The translations under genes and the position numbers were made by a program. A stretch of DNA of 64,000 nt. It comes from Anniella stebbinsi. Taxonomy: Eukaryota; Chordata; Lepidosauria; Squamata; Anniellidae. Each line of letters starts with the position of its first letter. Position 1 is the first letter of the stretch. A model generated the notes under the pieces. It ran no database searches and was not told where the DNA came from. It was given only the letters and a program-made list of their open reading frames with translations. The stretch spans positions 44,271,001 through 44,335,000 of the forward strand of contig JARDYH010000005.1 in assembly GCA_029215795.1 (NCBI GenBank), given 5' to 3'. Shown here piece by piece: positions 11,341 to 23,533 of the stretch.

Positions 11341-11640
11341 CAATGCGCCGTCAGCTGCTTTTAATTGTTTATCCCCAGGCCTTGTTTATGATCCAATAAA
11401 ATCCATTGTGAAGCCGGCTCCCTCTGCTCCCTCGCTAGGTTCCTTGGGGGCTCAGTAGCATTTACAGTGTCGTGAGCTCTCCAGCCCCTCGCTGGCCAAT
11501 TACCAGCCCGATGTGTAGTCTGTAAAAGGGGATTTTTGTGATCTGCCTTCAGAAGCCCGGCACGTACAGAATGCACCTCATCTGGAAGTCTGCAAATGAC
11601 AGCTTAGACACGCGAGACTTTCTCCTAAGATTGGCTCCAG
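11341..11640. other. repeat-free stretch, possible conserved non-coding DNA
   Basis: This moderately GC-rich stretch carries no repeat signature that I recognise. It contains motifs common in enhancers, such as 'CAGCTG' (E-box), 'TTTAATTG', 'CCAATAAAA' and 'GCCAATTACC'. The call rests only on composition and the absence of repeats; conservation is untested. Confidence 0.25.
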
Positions 11641-11857
11641 TTATGCCAAGGTTTGGTTTAGGTCCCACGCAGGGGAATAAGAATAACAGAGCATAATTGT
11701 CTGAAGCTTTCCCACTAGACCTGAGGCAACCCTCTCGCCCACTCCTCTTTGTCTACACATCCTGCTTGCATTAAGAAGCAAAGGATGCAACTGCCCCAAT
11801 ATCAGTTGCAGGGTGGTGAAGGCCAGCCCAATGCATAGAGATGGGAGAGGCAACCTT

Positions 11858-11890
11858 GTTTTGGACTACAACTCCCAGAATCCATGACTT
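11858..11890. repeat. fragment of 'GGACTACAACTCCCA' palindromic repeat
   Basis: About 33 bp matching one arm of the palindromic repeat found at 15.8, 25.7, 36.2, 41.6, 46.6 and 47.4 kb (TTTTGGACTACAACTCCCAG). Confidence 0.6.
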
Positions 11891-12175
11891 GCCTATCCCT
11901 GGCACAGAGACATTTAGGAGTAAATAAACAGGGCTTTCTGCTCAAAGCTTACAGATTCCTCAAATTTATTAGACAGTAATGTAGAATATGCCACTCTATT
12001 TTCTCCTTCTAGAATCCACATGACAGGAGGGGACAATGCCAAGGGGAAGCGATCTCACCAGGAGAGAAAGAAAGAAGGCAGAGGCTTGCTTGGAACTTTG
12101 GAGACTCTCCCAGCCTCAGCTCGGATGTAGACTAGTCAGAATGTGGCTGGCAAAGCAGTGCTAACCTCTTGCCCA

Positions 12176-12297
12176 GGGGAAGGGAACCTGTGGCCTTGCA
12201 GATGTTGTTGGACTTTGACTTCCATCTGCCCCTGCCAGCATAGCAAATGGTCAGGGGTGATTTGTCCAGATTTAGAGGGCCACAGGTTCCCCAGCCC
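12176..12297. mobile_element. short palindromic MITE, diverged
   Basis: The ends are inverted repeats: 'GGGGAAGGGAACCTGTGGCC' at the left and 'GGGCCACAGGTTCCCCAG' at the right. The middle 'TTGTTGGACTTTGACTTCCA' is a diverged version of the 'GGACTACAACTCCC' arm. It is about 120 bp and non-coding. Confidence 0.65.
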
Positions 12298-12599
12298 TGT
12301 TCTAGCCCATCTCCTAGGAAGCAGTTGTCAGCAGTAACTGCTTTGTAAAACAATAGGGGAAAGGCACAATATGGGTATGAATGGATCAGCTGAGCTTAGA
12401 GGCATAGGGGAGTTCTTACACCTTAACTATCCCCACCTACTAGGATGGCAGATATGACCCCTGCTCTCCTTATTGGTTCCCCTTTGTTTACTGCAAAGGG
12501 ATTCTGGAAACAGCTGGATACAACCTGCACACTCCCCTTTCTTCTGTACGTTCATATATACGTGTGTGCACGTCTGTGGGCCTATTTTATTACATATTT

Positions 12600-12720
12600 T
12601 CTAATTAATATCTGTTTCCAGAACAAACGCTCAGCTACTGCAGGCCTCCAAACAGCCCTGGGGCTGGATTGTTAACGAGGATTTTAATTTGTTAATTAAA
12701 AGCAGGATGCCTTCATAGCA
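12600..12720. other. AT-rich repeat-free stretch with homeodomain-like motifs
   Basis: Contains 'TCTAATTAATATC', 'GTTAACGAGG' and 'TTTGTTAATTAAAAGC', i.e. several TAATTA/GTTAAT cores close together without a repeat signature. It may be conserved regulatory DNA, but the evidence is weak. Confidence 0.22.
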
Positions 12721-13060
12721 AGCTGCTGCACCACAGCCCACCTCTCTGAGGAGGCACAATGGAAGGAAGGGAATCAAGATGCCTTCAGTCAGTGCATCAA
12801 ATTATGTCCAAACAAAAGAACAACCTGGCTAGGATAGATATGGCAAAGGAAGGGTTGGTTAGTAGTCCAGAACCAGGGCTAGCCCTGGTCATTTCACAGA
12901 TGGGAATTTTGGCCCACATACTGAACCTGCAGGAAGCACCAGGCAATCAGCCCTGGAGTATTTGTAATGGGGGGTAGGCTTTTAGTCTACTATCTGGAAC
13001 ACATGGTGAAGGTAAGAATTCTCAGCAGATAGTGTGACACTGTGATTGTGCCCTGATAGA

Positions 13061-13328
13061 TAGGGTGACCATATGGAAAGGAGGACAGGGCTCCTGTAAC
13101 TTTAACACTTGAATTGAAAAGGGAATTTCAGCAGGTGTCATTTGTATGCATACAGCACCTGGTGAAATTCCCTCTTTATCACCACAGTTAAAGCTGCAGG
13201 AGCCCTGCCCTCATTTGTATCTGGCTGCTCTAGTAGAGCTCCTGCAGCTTTAACTGCTGAAATTCCCTTTTCTATGCAACCGTTTAAAGATACAGACGCC
13301 CTGTCCTCCTTTTCATATGGTCACCCTA
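13061..13328. mobile_element. hAT-like palindromic MITE, copy 3 (near-perfect TSD)
   Basis: It begins TAGGGTGACCATATGG and ends CATATGGTCACCCTA. The flanking octamers CTGATAGA (13053-13060) and CTTATAGA (13329-13336) differ at one base, which supports an 8-bp hAT-type duplication. At 268 bp it is shorter than the 320-bp copy because part of the right half, including the AGGGAATTTCACCAG block, is deleted. Confidence 0.85.
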
Positions 13329-13336
13329 CTTATAGA

Positions 13337-14739
13337 TGGCCTCTTATCACTGTTCTTATAGGGTGATGGCAGATTATGATTAGTTGGTTGAGTTATAGAG
13401 CATCAACCATGTGTAAGGGGATTTACAAAGTAGAAGAGGGCAGGTGTTTCCTCCCATTCCTACCTAAGTGAGCTTAGAATTCTACAAGCGTGAAATGAGG
13501 AAGGAGAGCAAAATAGATGCTGAAGTAAACAGCTCTGGTAAAACTATGTTTATTTCTATTGCTCATAAGTCCTATTCAGGCTTTCAGTTGAACATGTGAG
13601 GGCAAAACTGTATAGGGAGCCTAGGGTTATCCCGCCCCACCCTCAGTATCATCACTTGCATCAACCCCTGTCCACTCCTGATTTTCACATGTTTAGCACA
13701 AAAGTATAGGATAAGGCAGGTCTCAATTGTGGGGAGGATTCCAAGAGTATTCATGCACATGCTTAGAGTCTCCCTTCAGATCTTCATGCACTTAAGTGGA
13801 AGGAGGCAGTGCAGGTCTTGGGGGCACAGCTAGCATGTGCCCTTTCTGTGCCCTCATGTGTTCAGTTGAACTCCTGGATAGAGCTATACTTAGACTTGAT
13901 TACTGTAATGTGTGGGGGACTAAGGGGCTGTACCAAAGAATTGTCCCTGTGGAAAAATGGAAGCTAATACTCCCATTCTGCTAGGCCATCAATAACCTTG
14001 TTCCTGAGTCAGTAGCTTAACAACTGCACACATATGATGGACAGTAGACAGCTCCCTAAAATCTGCTCATAGAATAAATTCAGACAACCCATCTTGTTTT
14101 AGGACTAAATCAGATCAGCCCTGAACTACAGAAATATAACTAGTTTTAGAGAAAGGGTTCAACCAATTTCTACATCAAAACAGGTATCAATGGAATCCAG
14201 TGCCAACTGAACTATCATAGCTCTGCACTAAAAACATTTCACTCAAGGCAATTTCACTTTGGATAAATTAAAGGAGATGAAAATACGGCTTTGTCAGAAA
14301 GCCACTTTAAATATGTAGTAAAAGTAGCAAGAGGGGAAGCATGAATGGCATATCACTCCTTTCCCCTGAGTTCCAAGTCCAAAAGGAAGAGAGATGGGTT
14401 TCACCCACAGGGCCCCAGCAGCTAACTACAGAACCTGCCTGCACATTATTTCCATGTCCTCTACCTTATTTTAAAAGTCTTCACAGGGCACAATTCATCA
14501 AGACTCTTTATATTCTTTTTAGTGGCATGATGCCTCACTTCCTCACTCTCACTGGGATCAATGATGGGTTTGGAACCCAGGAATAGGGGTGTATGAGAAC
14601 TCCGCTTTGGAATGGAACTGACAGGTTTTACCGGTTTGGTCCTGGCAGATTTTGTTTCATCCCCTACCCCCACTAGTGTCGACTCAATCCATAGTGAGTC
14701 AATCTAATATGTGGATTTTAGATTATTTTTTAATGGCAG
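13337..14739. other. unassigned non-coding DNA
   Basis: No gene signal. From about 14590 the sequence begins to resemble the edge of an old repeat ('AGGGGTGTATGAGAAC'). Confidence 0.4.
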
Positions 14740-15250
14740 CAGCAATTTTGGGAAATGGGATTGTGTGTGCTTTCCGAGTTCCATGATTTGTGCAAAGGGG
14801 ATTGTGTTTTTTTAATATGATCTCACTCGAGTTTTTAAAATTGCACAAATGGGGGTCATAATTATATATATTACATTTATATTTATCGGGGGTAATGTGC
14901 AAGTCTGCCTGTCTGGTCACTATGTAGCCCTGCAGAGGCATATTCCCATTGTAAATACCCTTGTCAGTTTCATCCTCTCCACACACTATTTCCTTTAACC
15001 AAGCAGAGCCATATTCTGTACTTGTCAATTTCATAAAAAGGACTATGTCTGCTAAGTAGCAGCATAGAGGCAGAGTTGCGCAAATGAACAACTCCCCATA
15101 TAAAATAAAAATGAAAAAGAAATTACAACTCCATCTGTGCAAATTTAAAGACCCATTGGGGGAGGGAGATCCCATTTGCACAAAGCTCTGGACCTGAAAA
15201 ATGCAACAAACAAAAAGCACAAAATACGATCCCAGTTACACAAATCTTGG
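14740..15250. repeat. decayed long palindromic repeat with TTTGTGCAAA-type blocks
   Basis: The left arm has 'TTCCATGATTTGTGCAAAGG' and 'AAATTGCACAAATGGGGG'. The right arm has approximate reverse complements, 'CCATTTGCACAAAGCTCTGG' and 'CTGTGCAAATTTAAAG'. I read this as an old fold-back repeat of about 0.5 kb. A frame of 165 codons on the minus strand (15220-14723) falls inside it and shows no domain. Confidence 0.4.
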
Positions 15251-15776
15251 GACCTGAAAAAAATGTATCTATTTAATGTGCACAAAAAATTATGAACATT
15301 TCTGGAATTGGAAAAAAATTAATCCGTTACATTCCACCGCCGCATATCAGAATGGAAACACTGCAAAATCCCATCAGACTTAAATGGAATGGAATTCCCA
15401 GTGTCTGACATTCCTACTCAGAAGTTAAGGACTTTTTCAAAGGAGAGATAAATTTGATCCCAAAACCAGGATCTCTAGCAGCTCAAGTTCTGGAGTGTTA
15501 ATCAGTTGTGTGGATACAGGGAGATCAACTGGTTCCTGCCAGTTGATGCACAATTCTCATTCCAGCCCCTACTCAGCTATTCCAGTTACTTCAAATATCC
15601 TGGCCTGTAAAAAGCCATTTCACATTTCCTACATATTTGCTGCCATTTTCACAGTTTTGCTGAAGAGTCACTTTGGACATGCCACAGAAGGAAGCATGAG
15701 TGACTCTCCTCACTTCAAGGTCCAAAGGGAGGGGATGCACATGTCCCCCATAGAGAGAGATTCCCATTACACAGGA

Positions 15777-15905
15777 GTAGGCAACCAAGTGCTCTCCAGA
15801 TATTTTGGACTACAACTCCCATAAGCTCTGACCATTGGCTGTGCTGACTAGGACATATGGGACTTGTAGTCCAAAACATCTGGAAGGTACCAGATTCCCT
15901 ATCTC
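15777..15905. mobile_element. short palindromic MITE ('GGACTACAACTCCCAT' family)
   Basis: The left arm reads 'AGTAGGCAACCAAGTGCTCT...TTTTGGACTACAACTCCCAT'. The right arm is its inverse: 'TGGGACTTGTAGTCCAAAAC', 'ATCTGGAAGGTACCAGATTC'. At about 125 bp it is a hairpin with no coding content. Related copies are at 25683, 29872, 36232, 41630, 46560 and 47437. Confidence 0.8.
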
Positions 15906-17454
15906 TGCTCTGTATCTTGAGTGACAAATCTTTTTAAGCATGAGGACCACATTCCTTCATGGTTAACCTTCCAGGGGCTGCTTTCAAGTAGTGGACAGAG
16001 CAAAAGCAAAACCTGAGCAGGACTGCAGCAAAAGTAGCCAGGGCAACTCCATATTCTCTTATATTCAAACCCATACATGCCCCCCCCATACATACATATC
16101 GACATGCACACACACATGTGAGTGTAGATCTATAGGTATTGACATAGATAACTCTGCACAGTCATTAGGCTTGGAAAAAGCCTCTCACTGGCTACATCAT
16201 CTCCCATATAAAGGTGAGTCCCAGAAGTGTGGGAAGAGGAAGTCACTCACATTCACAACTTCTGTTGAATGTACGAAGAAATAGCTCTAAATGAAGCCAG
16301 CTGTGCGTTGCCCTCTGCGCTTATAGCACTTGCTACCTTGAAGCAGCACCCTGAATCTGGTAATCATTAATGCCCACATCCTTCCAAATGATGCGCAAAA
16401 TGTACTACCAATGCCAAGGTCAAACAGAGTCCACAGCAAACCTGCAAATTAAGTACAGGAGTTGCCAGAGGAGGAGGGAAAGGATAGCCAGATATTGCTC
16501 ATGTTCACATATATATCACATTGCAACAAGAACCAGGTTCAAAACGTAAGCGATAAGTGGCAATTCTTTCTCAGCATGTGGCAGGGGTTGCAATGACTGA
16601 GCCATCACTTTCTTAAAAATTTGTTTGAGGGACAGAGAGTTTTGTAAGGAAAGTTCACAGCAGCCATTTTCTGGACTGGCTTTTGAGACTGGCAGGATCA
16701 AAGAGATGTCCTCTTCACAAAACAAATTACTACTTCCAACCACCAGCTTGAGCACTGCCTCTCCCTTGGCTCTTCTCATCTCCTTTCACCAGCCTTCACG
16801 CCCCACCCTCCTACGTTAAGGGAAAGGGGCCTCCGTGGTGAACGTTTTTGCCCCAGGCACATTTTTCATTTGCATCTCTGGGCCTGGCCCCAAATCAATC
16901 TTCTCCATAGCTGCTGGAGCAGTCTTAATCCCAGCTGGCTAACAGAGTTCCATTCACTCGGTAGGCTGTTGACACAAGTTCAGAAAGAGCCACTGTATGT
17001 ATGAGCAGGGAAAGAAATAGAAGGATCCATTGAGGCAGCTCCTTGATCGGGTAGAGAAATGCCAGCCCTGCCCTGCCCACCACATTGGAAAAGCCAATAT
17101 TTCCCATTTCAAAAAGCCCCCCACCCCCAACACACAGCCCTTTTGTTCAGCTCCAACGGCCAAACTTGCGCCTCTGAGAGTAGAACAGTTTTTCCCGGCC
17201 AGCAGCTGTGAGAGAAACAGCTAAAAGATTTCCTCCTTAAAGAGTCTGGATGGAGGAAGGGGAATCGTCTTACGAAGTCACCCCTTCTCCTTCTCCTTTC
17301 AAAGAGTTCTTATCCCCAAATTATTCAATTTGGTGACCAAAAATGTTTACCACATGTAGGGTTGCCAACTTTATGTTTCAAAAACGGATCTCTGGATATA
17401 TGTGAGATTTTTATCCAGGACATCTTTGAAGAAGCCCAGGGTGGGTGTACACGA
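15906..17454. other. unassigned non-coding DNA
   Basis: Contains a short C-run followed by CATA/CA-rich sequence at 16080-16115. Otherwise no repeat or gene is recognised. Confidence 0.4.
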
Positions 17455-17509
17455 TTCCCATATTTTATCTTTACAACAATCCAATGAGGTAGGTTAAGCT
17501 GGAAGACAG
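17455..17509 (-). mobile_element. tRNA-derived SINE, 3' part (split copy)
   Basis: The plus-strand sequence 'TTTACAACAATCCAATGAGG' and 'TAGGTTAAGCTGG' is the reverse complement of the body of the MIR-like SINE seen whole at 57910-58128. The rest of the SINE, with A and B boxes, lies at 17797-17910 beyond an inserted DNA element. Confidence 0.65.
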
Positions 17510-17796
17510 GGTGGGGGTGTCTCCTAATTCACAGATCTTTATTTGAAGGACTGTTCAGTCTAAGTCCTGTTTAAATATAAAGAACCATCAGAGGCTTGAA
17601 GTCGCCCATCAACAGTTAGCGCCTGGAGAGCAGACTGAGCAAAGCACCCTGGTTACAATCTTCCCCACTATGGTGAGCTGTACTGTATTTTTATTGAAAT
17701 TTCAGAATTTGCATCTATACATACATATTCACATTTGCAGCATTCATGCAAATACGTGCCCTCTTTTCAGTAATATGTAAGTGGTCACCCTATTTA
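17510..17796. mobile_element. DNA element inserted in a SINE
   Basis: About 285 bp separating two halves of one SINE. It is related to the repeat at 36995-37370: both contain 'GAAGTCGCCCATCAACA'/'GAAGTTGCCCACCAACA', 'TTTGCATCTATACATACA'/'TTTGTATCTATACATATA', and an edge like 'GGTGTCTCCT'/'GGTGTCCTCTTTTA'. The right edge 'AAGTGGTCACCCTA' is roughly the inverse of the left 'GGGTGGGGGTGTC', suggesting a terminal-inverted-repeat element. No coding sequence. Confidence 0.55.
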
Positions 17797-17910
17797 GTGG
17801 GCTAAGATCGCCCAGATCACTCCTATGCAGGAGTTTGAACCCAAGTCTCTCCTGTCTTATGTTTATCCAATGTAACTCTCTTAAGTACCACACCATACTG
17901 ATCTCATGGC
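17797..17910 (-). mobile_element. tRNA-derived SINE, 5' part with A and B boxes
   Basis: Minus-strand reading gives 'AGTATGGTGTGGTACTTAAG' (A-box region) and 'GACTTGGGTTCAAACTCC' (B box), then 'GATCTGGGCGATC'. This is the tRNA-like head of the SINE whose body is at 17455-17509. Confidence 0.7.
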
Positions 17911-20308
17911 ACTGGCAGCATAACAGTATGAAACCTGCAATATAAGGTAGTATTAACTGCCATCAAGCAAACAAAACATCTTTGTCAGGCTGGTTTTGAA
18001 ATACACTCTCTTTCCAGATCCTGATTCTGAGTACATGTCGGAACATGGTTTTACAGACAGAATACTAAAATAATGGAAACCCTTAACTACAACAGTGGTG
18101 CAAGTTCTTTCCTCCTAACTGCTAGAAAGTCACACACACACATCACTAGTCATGGGGTTTGCTTCCTCTTTCTGGTCACGAATGAAGAACATCCTCCAGA
18201 AGAAGTGTCAAAGACCTAGCTTTCCAGCGCTGTCCTGTTCACAAACCCGAACACAAGGGCGAAGAGAACACATTCTCCAAAAATGTTTGCAAGTTTTCAG
18301 ACATGCGCTTGCATTTGGAAAATATACAAATTTTGATGAGAAAAAAAGAGTACACAATTCTGCAACTTTCGAAATGTACCACTTCATGCTTTAGACTACG
18401 CGGAAAATTTGTGCAACTTTGGAAATTTGTTCAAATATAAGATTTGAACAAAACCTCTCACTTTCAGTGTTTTCTTCCAAATTGTTTAAATGCAAACATA
18501 CTAACAGAATGCAAGGATGGTGTTCAGAGCTTCTGCCCCTTCACCACTTACTCAATCAACCTCTACCAATGCCACCAACATTCACAGATATTCCAACTAC
18601 CACCTTGTGCACACACATGCATATGTGTTCTCCACACCTAATTTCTTTCATCACACCCTTCGAGGGTTTTGCCTCCTTCTGCAATGTTGCCTCCCATGAA
18701 GTTTATTCCCTGAGCTCACACTGAAATCTGTGCCACAACACTCATTTAGCAACTTCTGGCAGCTGCAACCCTGCAACAATGATTAAAACATGGCTCCTTT
18801 AAATGAAAAGACTGGGCTCTTTGGGCAATTTTAGAAATGAGCCCAGTTTATGTGACTTACAGATAGAATTGAAAATTTATTCCCATTAAAGACTTCCTAC
18901 ATTTGATTCAGCCATTTGAAATCATTCACACCAATCTCAACTTGATTAAGTTCTATTCACAGGACATTTTAAAAAAATAAACCCCAGATGCAATTATTTA
19001 TTAAGTATGTAGCTTGTGTCTGATTAGTGGGTAATAACATCTGAACCATTCAAAATGTCAACATTGTTTAATAGTACCCACCAATCAAACACCGTACTCT
19101 GTATCGTACAGTGCTAACTACCCAATCCCAAATGAGCAAAGGGAGAAGGAGGTGACCAATGAAGATATATCTGCTAGCAAGGAAGAAACAAATAGAAAGG
19201 GTATGTTCAAAACAAATACGGGTCGCTCTATCGTGAGTTGGGCTGTCAAAATACATAAATGTGGAACACATTTTCAAGCTGAAATTGCAGAAAGCATGAA
19301 AAATGATGAACACGGGTTATTGCTCATTCCATGCCAATGTTGCATGGTGAGAAAAAGAAGATTAAATATTATTTTACTGGCAGGGTTGCCTCTAAAACAA
19401 ATGCGCCTCCAGCAAGACTGGTTCTGCAGTTAAGGTTTGGATCCTCATATTTTTAACTACTCATCAGGTAAAGAGAAGCTTTGCAGGGCCTTTGCATCCA
19501 AGACCAAAAGAGTCACTCGCCAGAGAAACACAGTGGCATGGGTGGATGCAGAGTGTCGTTCCACTCCTTCTTTGCTCTCCATGGGAAGTGGTGTGCCTTC
19601 TGCCTTCCTTTGCAAACAGGATACTGAGCACATGCCAGCTCTGAGCCAGATGAAGGCTGCCTCCCTTCTAGCATCCCCCGTAGATAGGTGTGTGTGAGAG
19701 CTTCCCGTGGGGACAGCAGCCCGCAGCCCGATGCTTCATCTTCATTTGTCGCTTGTCAGCTTGTGTGGTCCTTTTTCAGCCACCCCCGCAATGCTCTGCC
19801 CTCCCCACCCACGCCCGATGTGCCGCCGATGTTATAAATCCACATTTTCAGCACAAACCCACTTGTCAGGCTACATCAGTGCACAAGGCTGGCAGGGACT
19901 GGCCTGTTCCTCAGTATGGCCAGGTGTCCCTCCTAATCAATCAGTCCCAACACCAGCTAAGTGGAAGGCAAGCAAGAGGACAATGCAGCAGGGGAAGAAT
20001 GTGGGGTGGGGGGGAGAAGGCAAAGTCACTTTGTCATAGCACTCAATGGAGAAAATGGGAGGTTAGGGGCTTGACTCTAGCACCTCCCGGAAGTTATGGG
20101 CTACCAGGTCTTGCCCTGCAGTGGCTTGGTGCACCTGACCTTTTCAGAGAACACATGTGCATTAAGTGGTTATGGGTGGTGGAGAGGTACAGTCAACGCT
20201 GATCCCTGAAAAGAAATGAATTGAAGGTGCTACTGTTTGCATTATTATTCGTTACATCCTTAGCTATTCCTTATCCAAGTGATTAAAGCATGAAAATCCA
20301 TTTGGAGT
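17911..20308. other. unassigned non-coding DNA
   Basis: No gene recognised. The part at 18300-18450 contains 'TTTGTGCAACTTTGG' blocks resembling the old fold-back repeats at 14.8 and 34.1 kb. The stretch 19690-19900 is GC-richer and repeat-free and could be conserved non-coding DNA. Confidence 0.35.
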
Positions 20309-20331
20309 ATATGTATGTATGTATGTGTGTG

Positions 20332-20365
<34 letters not shown>
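20309..20365. repeat. compound (GTAT)n-(TA)n-(CA)n microsatellite
   Basis: Successive GTAT, GT, TA and CA runs over about 57 bp. Confidence 0.95.
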
Positions 20366-21369
20366 TTGAACAACCTCTGCCTATCACATACCAAGCCAAG
20401 CAGAAAAGCCTTATGGAGGGTGGTGGAGAAGATGGAGCCCTGAAATCTACATTACAACTGGCCTTTGGACCAGGAATGACCAAAGACCGCACAACATATT
20501 TAGTCATTTATCCCAAACTGGATACCATGAATCAAGCATCCCAGTTGTCGTATAAACATGAAACCAACCATAATTATAGCAGGGTAATGCTATAGCCAAG
20601 ATGTCAGGATACTGCCTACATGTTGGGACTGCATGGCAATTCAGTGGGAGAAATATTTTGCCACTGGCTTATGCAGCCAAACACTCTGTTCTAAGAACAA
20701 AGGACTCACGATCAATAGTTGATGCAAATTTGATTTACAAGTTTTGAATGTCATTACATGTTTCATTTTGTTGAGGATTTGGATGGGAATGACCATGTGC
20801 TAATTTGGTTATTTGATGCCCTTTATCATGCCTTCTCAAAGAGGCCCCAATTCTTTTTGGGACCCCTGGCAACTCTTCACAATACGAACATTGCTTTGGG
20901 AATGAACAATTTCACACCCGGCGAAAAATAGCACCTGCACCCACATTCTGTGGGAAGGTATACAACAAGCTACTGGACCTCTGCCAGCTGCTGGACTTCC
21001 TCTTACTTTTGTAGAAGCAAGCAATAAGGCTGCTGTTCCTATGTTCACAGCTCCACAGGGTAGACATGTTTTACGGTGTATGCTTCCTTTTACCTGCCCT
21101 ATGGTCAAACGTGTCACAAGGAGGAAGGAGGGGGAGAGAGAGAGAGAGAGAGGGAAAGAGTCCAAAGAAGGGTTTCATGGTTTGCTGCCCAGAGAGTGTG
21201 CATAAACAGGCAGCACTTTTGTAAGGAAGCAGAATTGCAGAGTTGGATTTAAAAATGTGCCTGGCTGATGCAAGGAGAAAGCCAGCTGCTGCACGAATAT
21301 GGCACAGCGCTCCCAGGAGCTCTCCTCACACCCAGATTGTTGGAATTAATGAGCTTGGGTTAGGAAGAG
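20366..21369. other. unassigned non-coding DNA with a GA run
   Basis: A GA microsatellite of about 22 bp lies at 21132-21153. No gene or known repeat otherwise. Confidence 0.4.
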
Positions 21370-21545
21370 GGGAGGGGGTTGGGCGGTCGATGGGTCGGCC
21401 AGCTCGTTGATTGGTGCAATCCACGTGTGGGTTCTAACCTTGATCCTCTGTACAGCCCCGTTTCAGGGAGTGTTTAGAATGCCCTAGAGCCGCCGCTCTC
21501 ACTTGCTGAGCCAGGAGCTACATATTCGCAGCTCAGGTGAGCAGG
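21370..21545 (+). promoter_or_regulatory. candidate regulatory or first-exon-like stretch
   Basis: A repeat-free, GC-rich block with several CpGs. It carries 'GATTGG' (an inverted CCAAT core) in 'GTTGATTGGTGCAATCCACG', an E-box-like 'CCACGTGTGG', and at 21536-21544 the sequence 'CAGGTGAGC', a good match to a splice donor. No TATA box or reading frame ties these together. The call is an inference from motif clustering. Confidence 0.22.
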
Positions 21546-23533
21546 TCGGTGGCCAACACACCTGCCAGAGGAAGATGGTTTAAAAATAGCACCCTTTACC
21601 TACTGTCATCTCAGATATGCAGTGAGCTAATAAGGCACCTTGGGGCAACCAGGGAAGGAGGGAGGAAAGGAAAGAATGGATCAGAGAGACCGATGTGTCA
21701 TGAAATTTTAAAACAGAAGGAGATTTCCTGCAAGGCCTCAGGTGCAGCATACTCTGCTACCGCATCTAAAAGCACACTGGAGAGCTAAGAGGGATTTTCA
21801 CTCAGGGCTGTAGGGCACGTTGAGGTGCCCAATTCCTAAACCTCACGGGAAGCAAAAATACAATACCTCGGCTTCTTTTCCCCATTCCTACCTATGCTGC
21901 TGCAGGGTTCGTCTCTTCAGCAGCTGTCCCCAACCCAGCTGCAAAGAAGCAAAACCTTCCTTCCCGCAGGAGCCCAGATGGAATGCCTCCTCTCCCAAGC
22001 AAGATATCAGGAACTGAAATGGTATCAATCCCACCACTGAATGCGGAAATGAAAGAAGTAATGGAACGAGGGTGGAAATATCTTCCTGCCTGACTCCGGC
22101 AGTAAATAATAGATACATAATTGCCACCAGATTTCAGGGAAGGGTAGGTGGGAGGATAATGGGAGGTAAGAGTCTAGTTCAAGGAAGTAAGAGTCTAGCG
22201 GGCTGAACTATGAGAAGGACTTGACAAACTTCAAGAGGAGAGGGAGCAGCTTTCGCTGAGTAGCCACATTCCCTACGTCACAAACAGAGCGTTTAAGGCA
22301 AAGTAGGAAGTTGGCTTTCTCCCAGGCCCATGTCTTACTGGAAGGAGGCTGGATTTAGCTGGAAATCAAATCAGCCCTTGCACAAGGAGCAGCATTGATG
22401 TCATGAAGGCTGTGAGAGGGCTTGACGACTGGGAGACCGGGGCTGAATTCATCACGCTCCCCTCCAAAAGTACACATCAGATTCACCAACTGCTTCACGT
22501 CCCACCACTCTCCTCATTCATAAGGGGCAGTTGGGCTATGGGAGAGAGGGGCAAGTGGTGGAGGGAGAGTATGCAAAGTATCCCAGGCATCTCTCTGAGT
22601 TTGAAGCAGTACACATCTGTGAGCTTCTTCTGGCCTGGCTGATATTATTTCCCATGCAAAGAAAACCTAAAATGAATGAAACTTCAGTTTCATGCCAGAA
22701 ATGGCATCAGCTGGGCCAAAGGAAACAAGCAGGTGCTCCACACACATTTTCCAGCCCACCTGACTACACCATACCAGGTAAATGCTCATTTTGGAGTTCT
22801 CGGTAAGAGCACAGAGGACTCTGGGGCACAACCTCACTTTGCATGTCCCACCTCCTCTCACCTATCTCTTCCACAGCCTCTCCTCCCCTTGAGAGTGGTG
22901 GCTGTGGAGGAAGGTGAGGAGAAGAAAGAGACTGGCTCCTCAGCCCACAGAGAGACTAAAGAAGTTCGAATAAAACTGGTGACATTTCTTGGGACTGGGA
23001 ATATTCCTTATGTGAGAGAACCATTCTTACATGCAAGAACTGCCCGAGACATTTTGCAGCCTGAAGCAGAGCACAAATCGCACTCCTTCTCCCCACTAGA
23101 GCCAGCACTTGAAATTCAGCCACCAGTTCTTGCCTTCATCACTCCACCCCACCTCCTCATGGTGAGGTCTGAAGGAGGTCGCTTCTCTCCCCTGCATGGC
23201 ACGGCCAGTTCTGCATAAGAGAGCGTCAAAGATGCAATGAGAGTAGAAGGTGCATGATCCCCCATCACAATTTCTAAACTAGGTTGTGACATATACACAG
23301 CAACAAAAAGGGACACCTAAATGTAGCTACAGAAAAGCCTCGAACAAAAATTCTGCCACACAAAATATACAAAAACCATGAAAACCCTGAAACAGCTACA
23401 CAAGAGATATGGAAGCATGTCAATGAACATTCACATGCAAACTTCCACCAGCATCCTCTTGGGAAGGCTCTTTGCCAGCAGCTATCAGTATTCTGACCGG
23501 TCAAAAAGCACTCAAAACATCATCCCCTTGTGG
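21546..23533. other. unassigned non-coding DNA
   Basis: No recognised repeat. A 180-codon frame at 22676-23218 is among the longer ones in the window but shows no domain, has overlapping frames on the other strand and lies in proline/serine-rich low-information sequence. I do not consider it a gene. Confidence 0.4.

Noticed and set aside
14723..15220. 165-codon minus-strand open frame with hydrophobic stretches
   Set aside because: It lies in a decayed palindromic repeat; hydrophobic runs come from AT-rich DNA, and no domain is visible.
19690..20202. 170-codon cysteine-rich open frame
   Set aside because: No cysteine spacing typical of a known family; the overlapping second frame is just as open.
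22676..23218. 180-codon open frame
   Set aside because: No domain similarity and competing frames on the other strand; consistent with chance in moderately GC-rich DNA.
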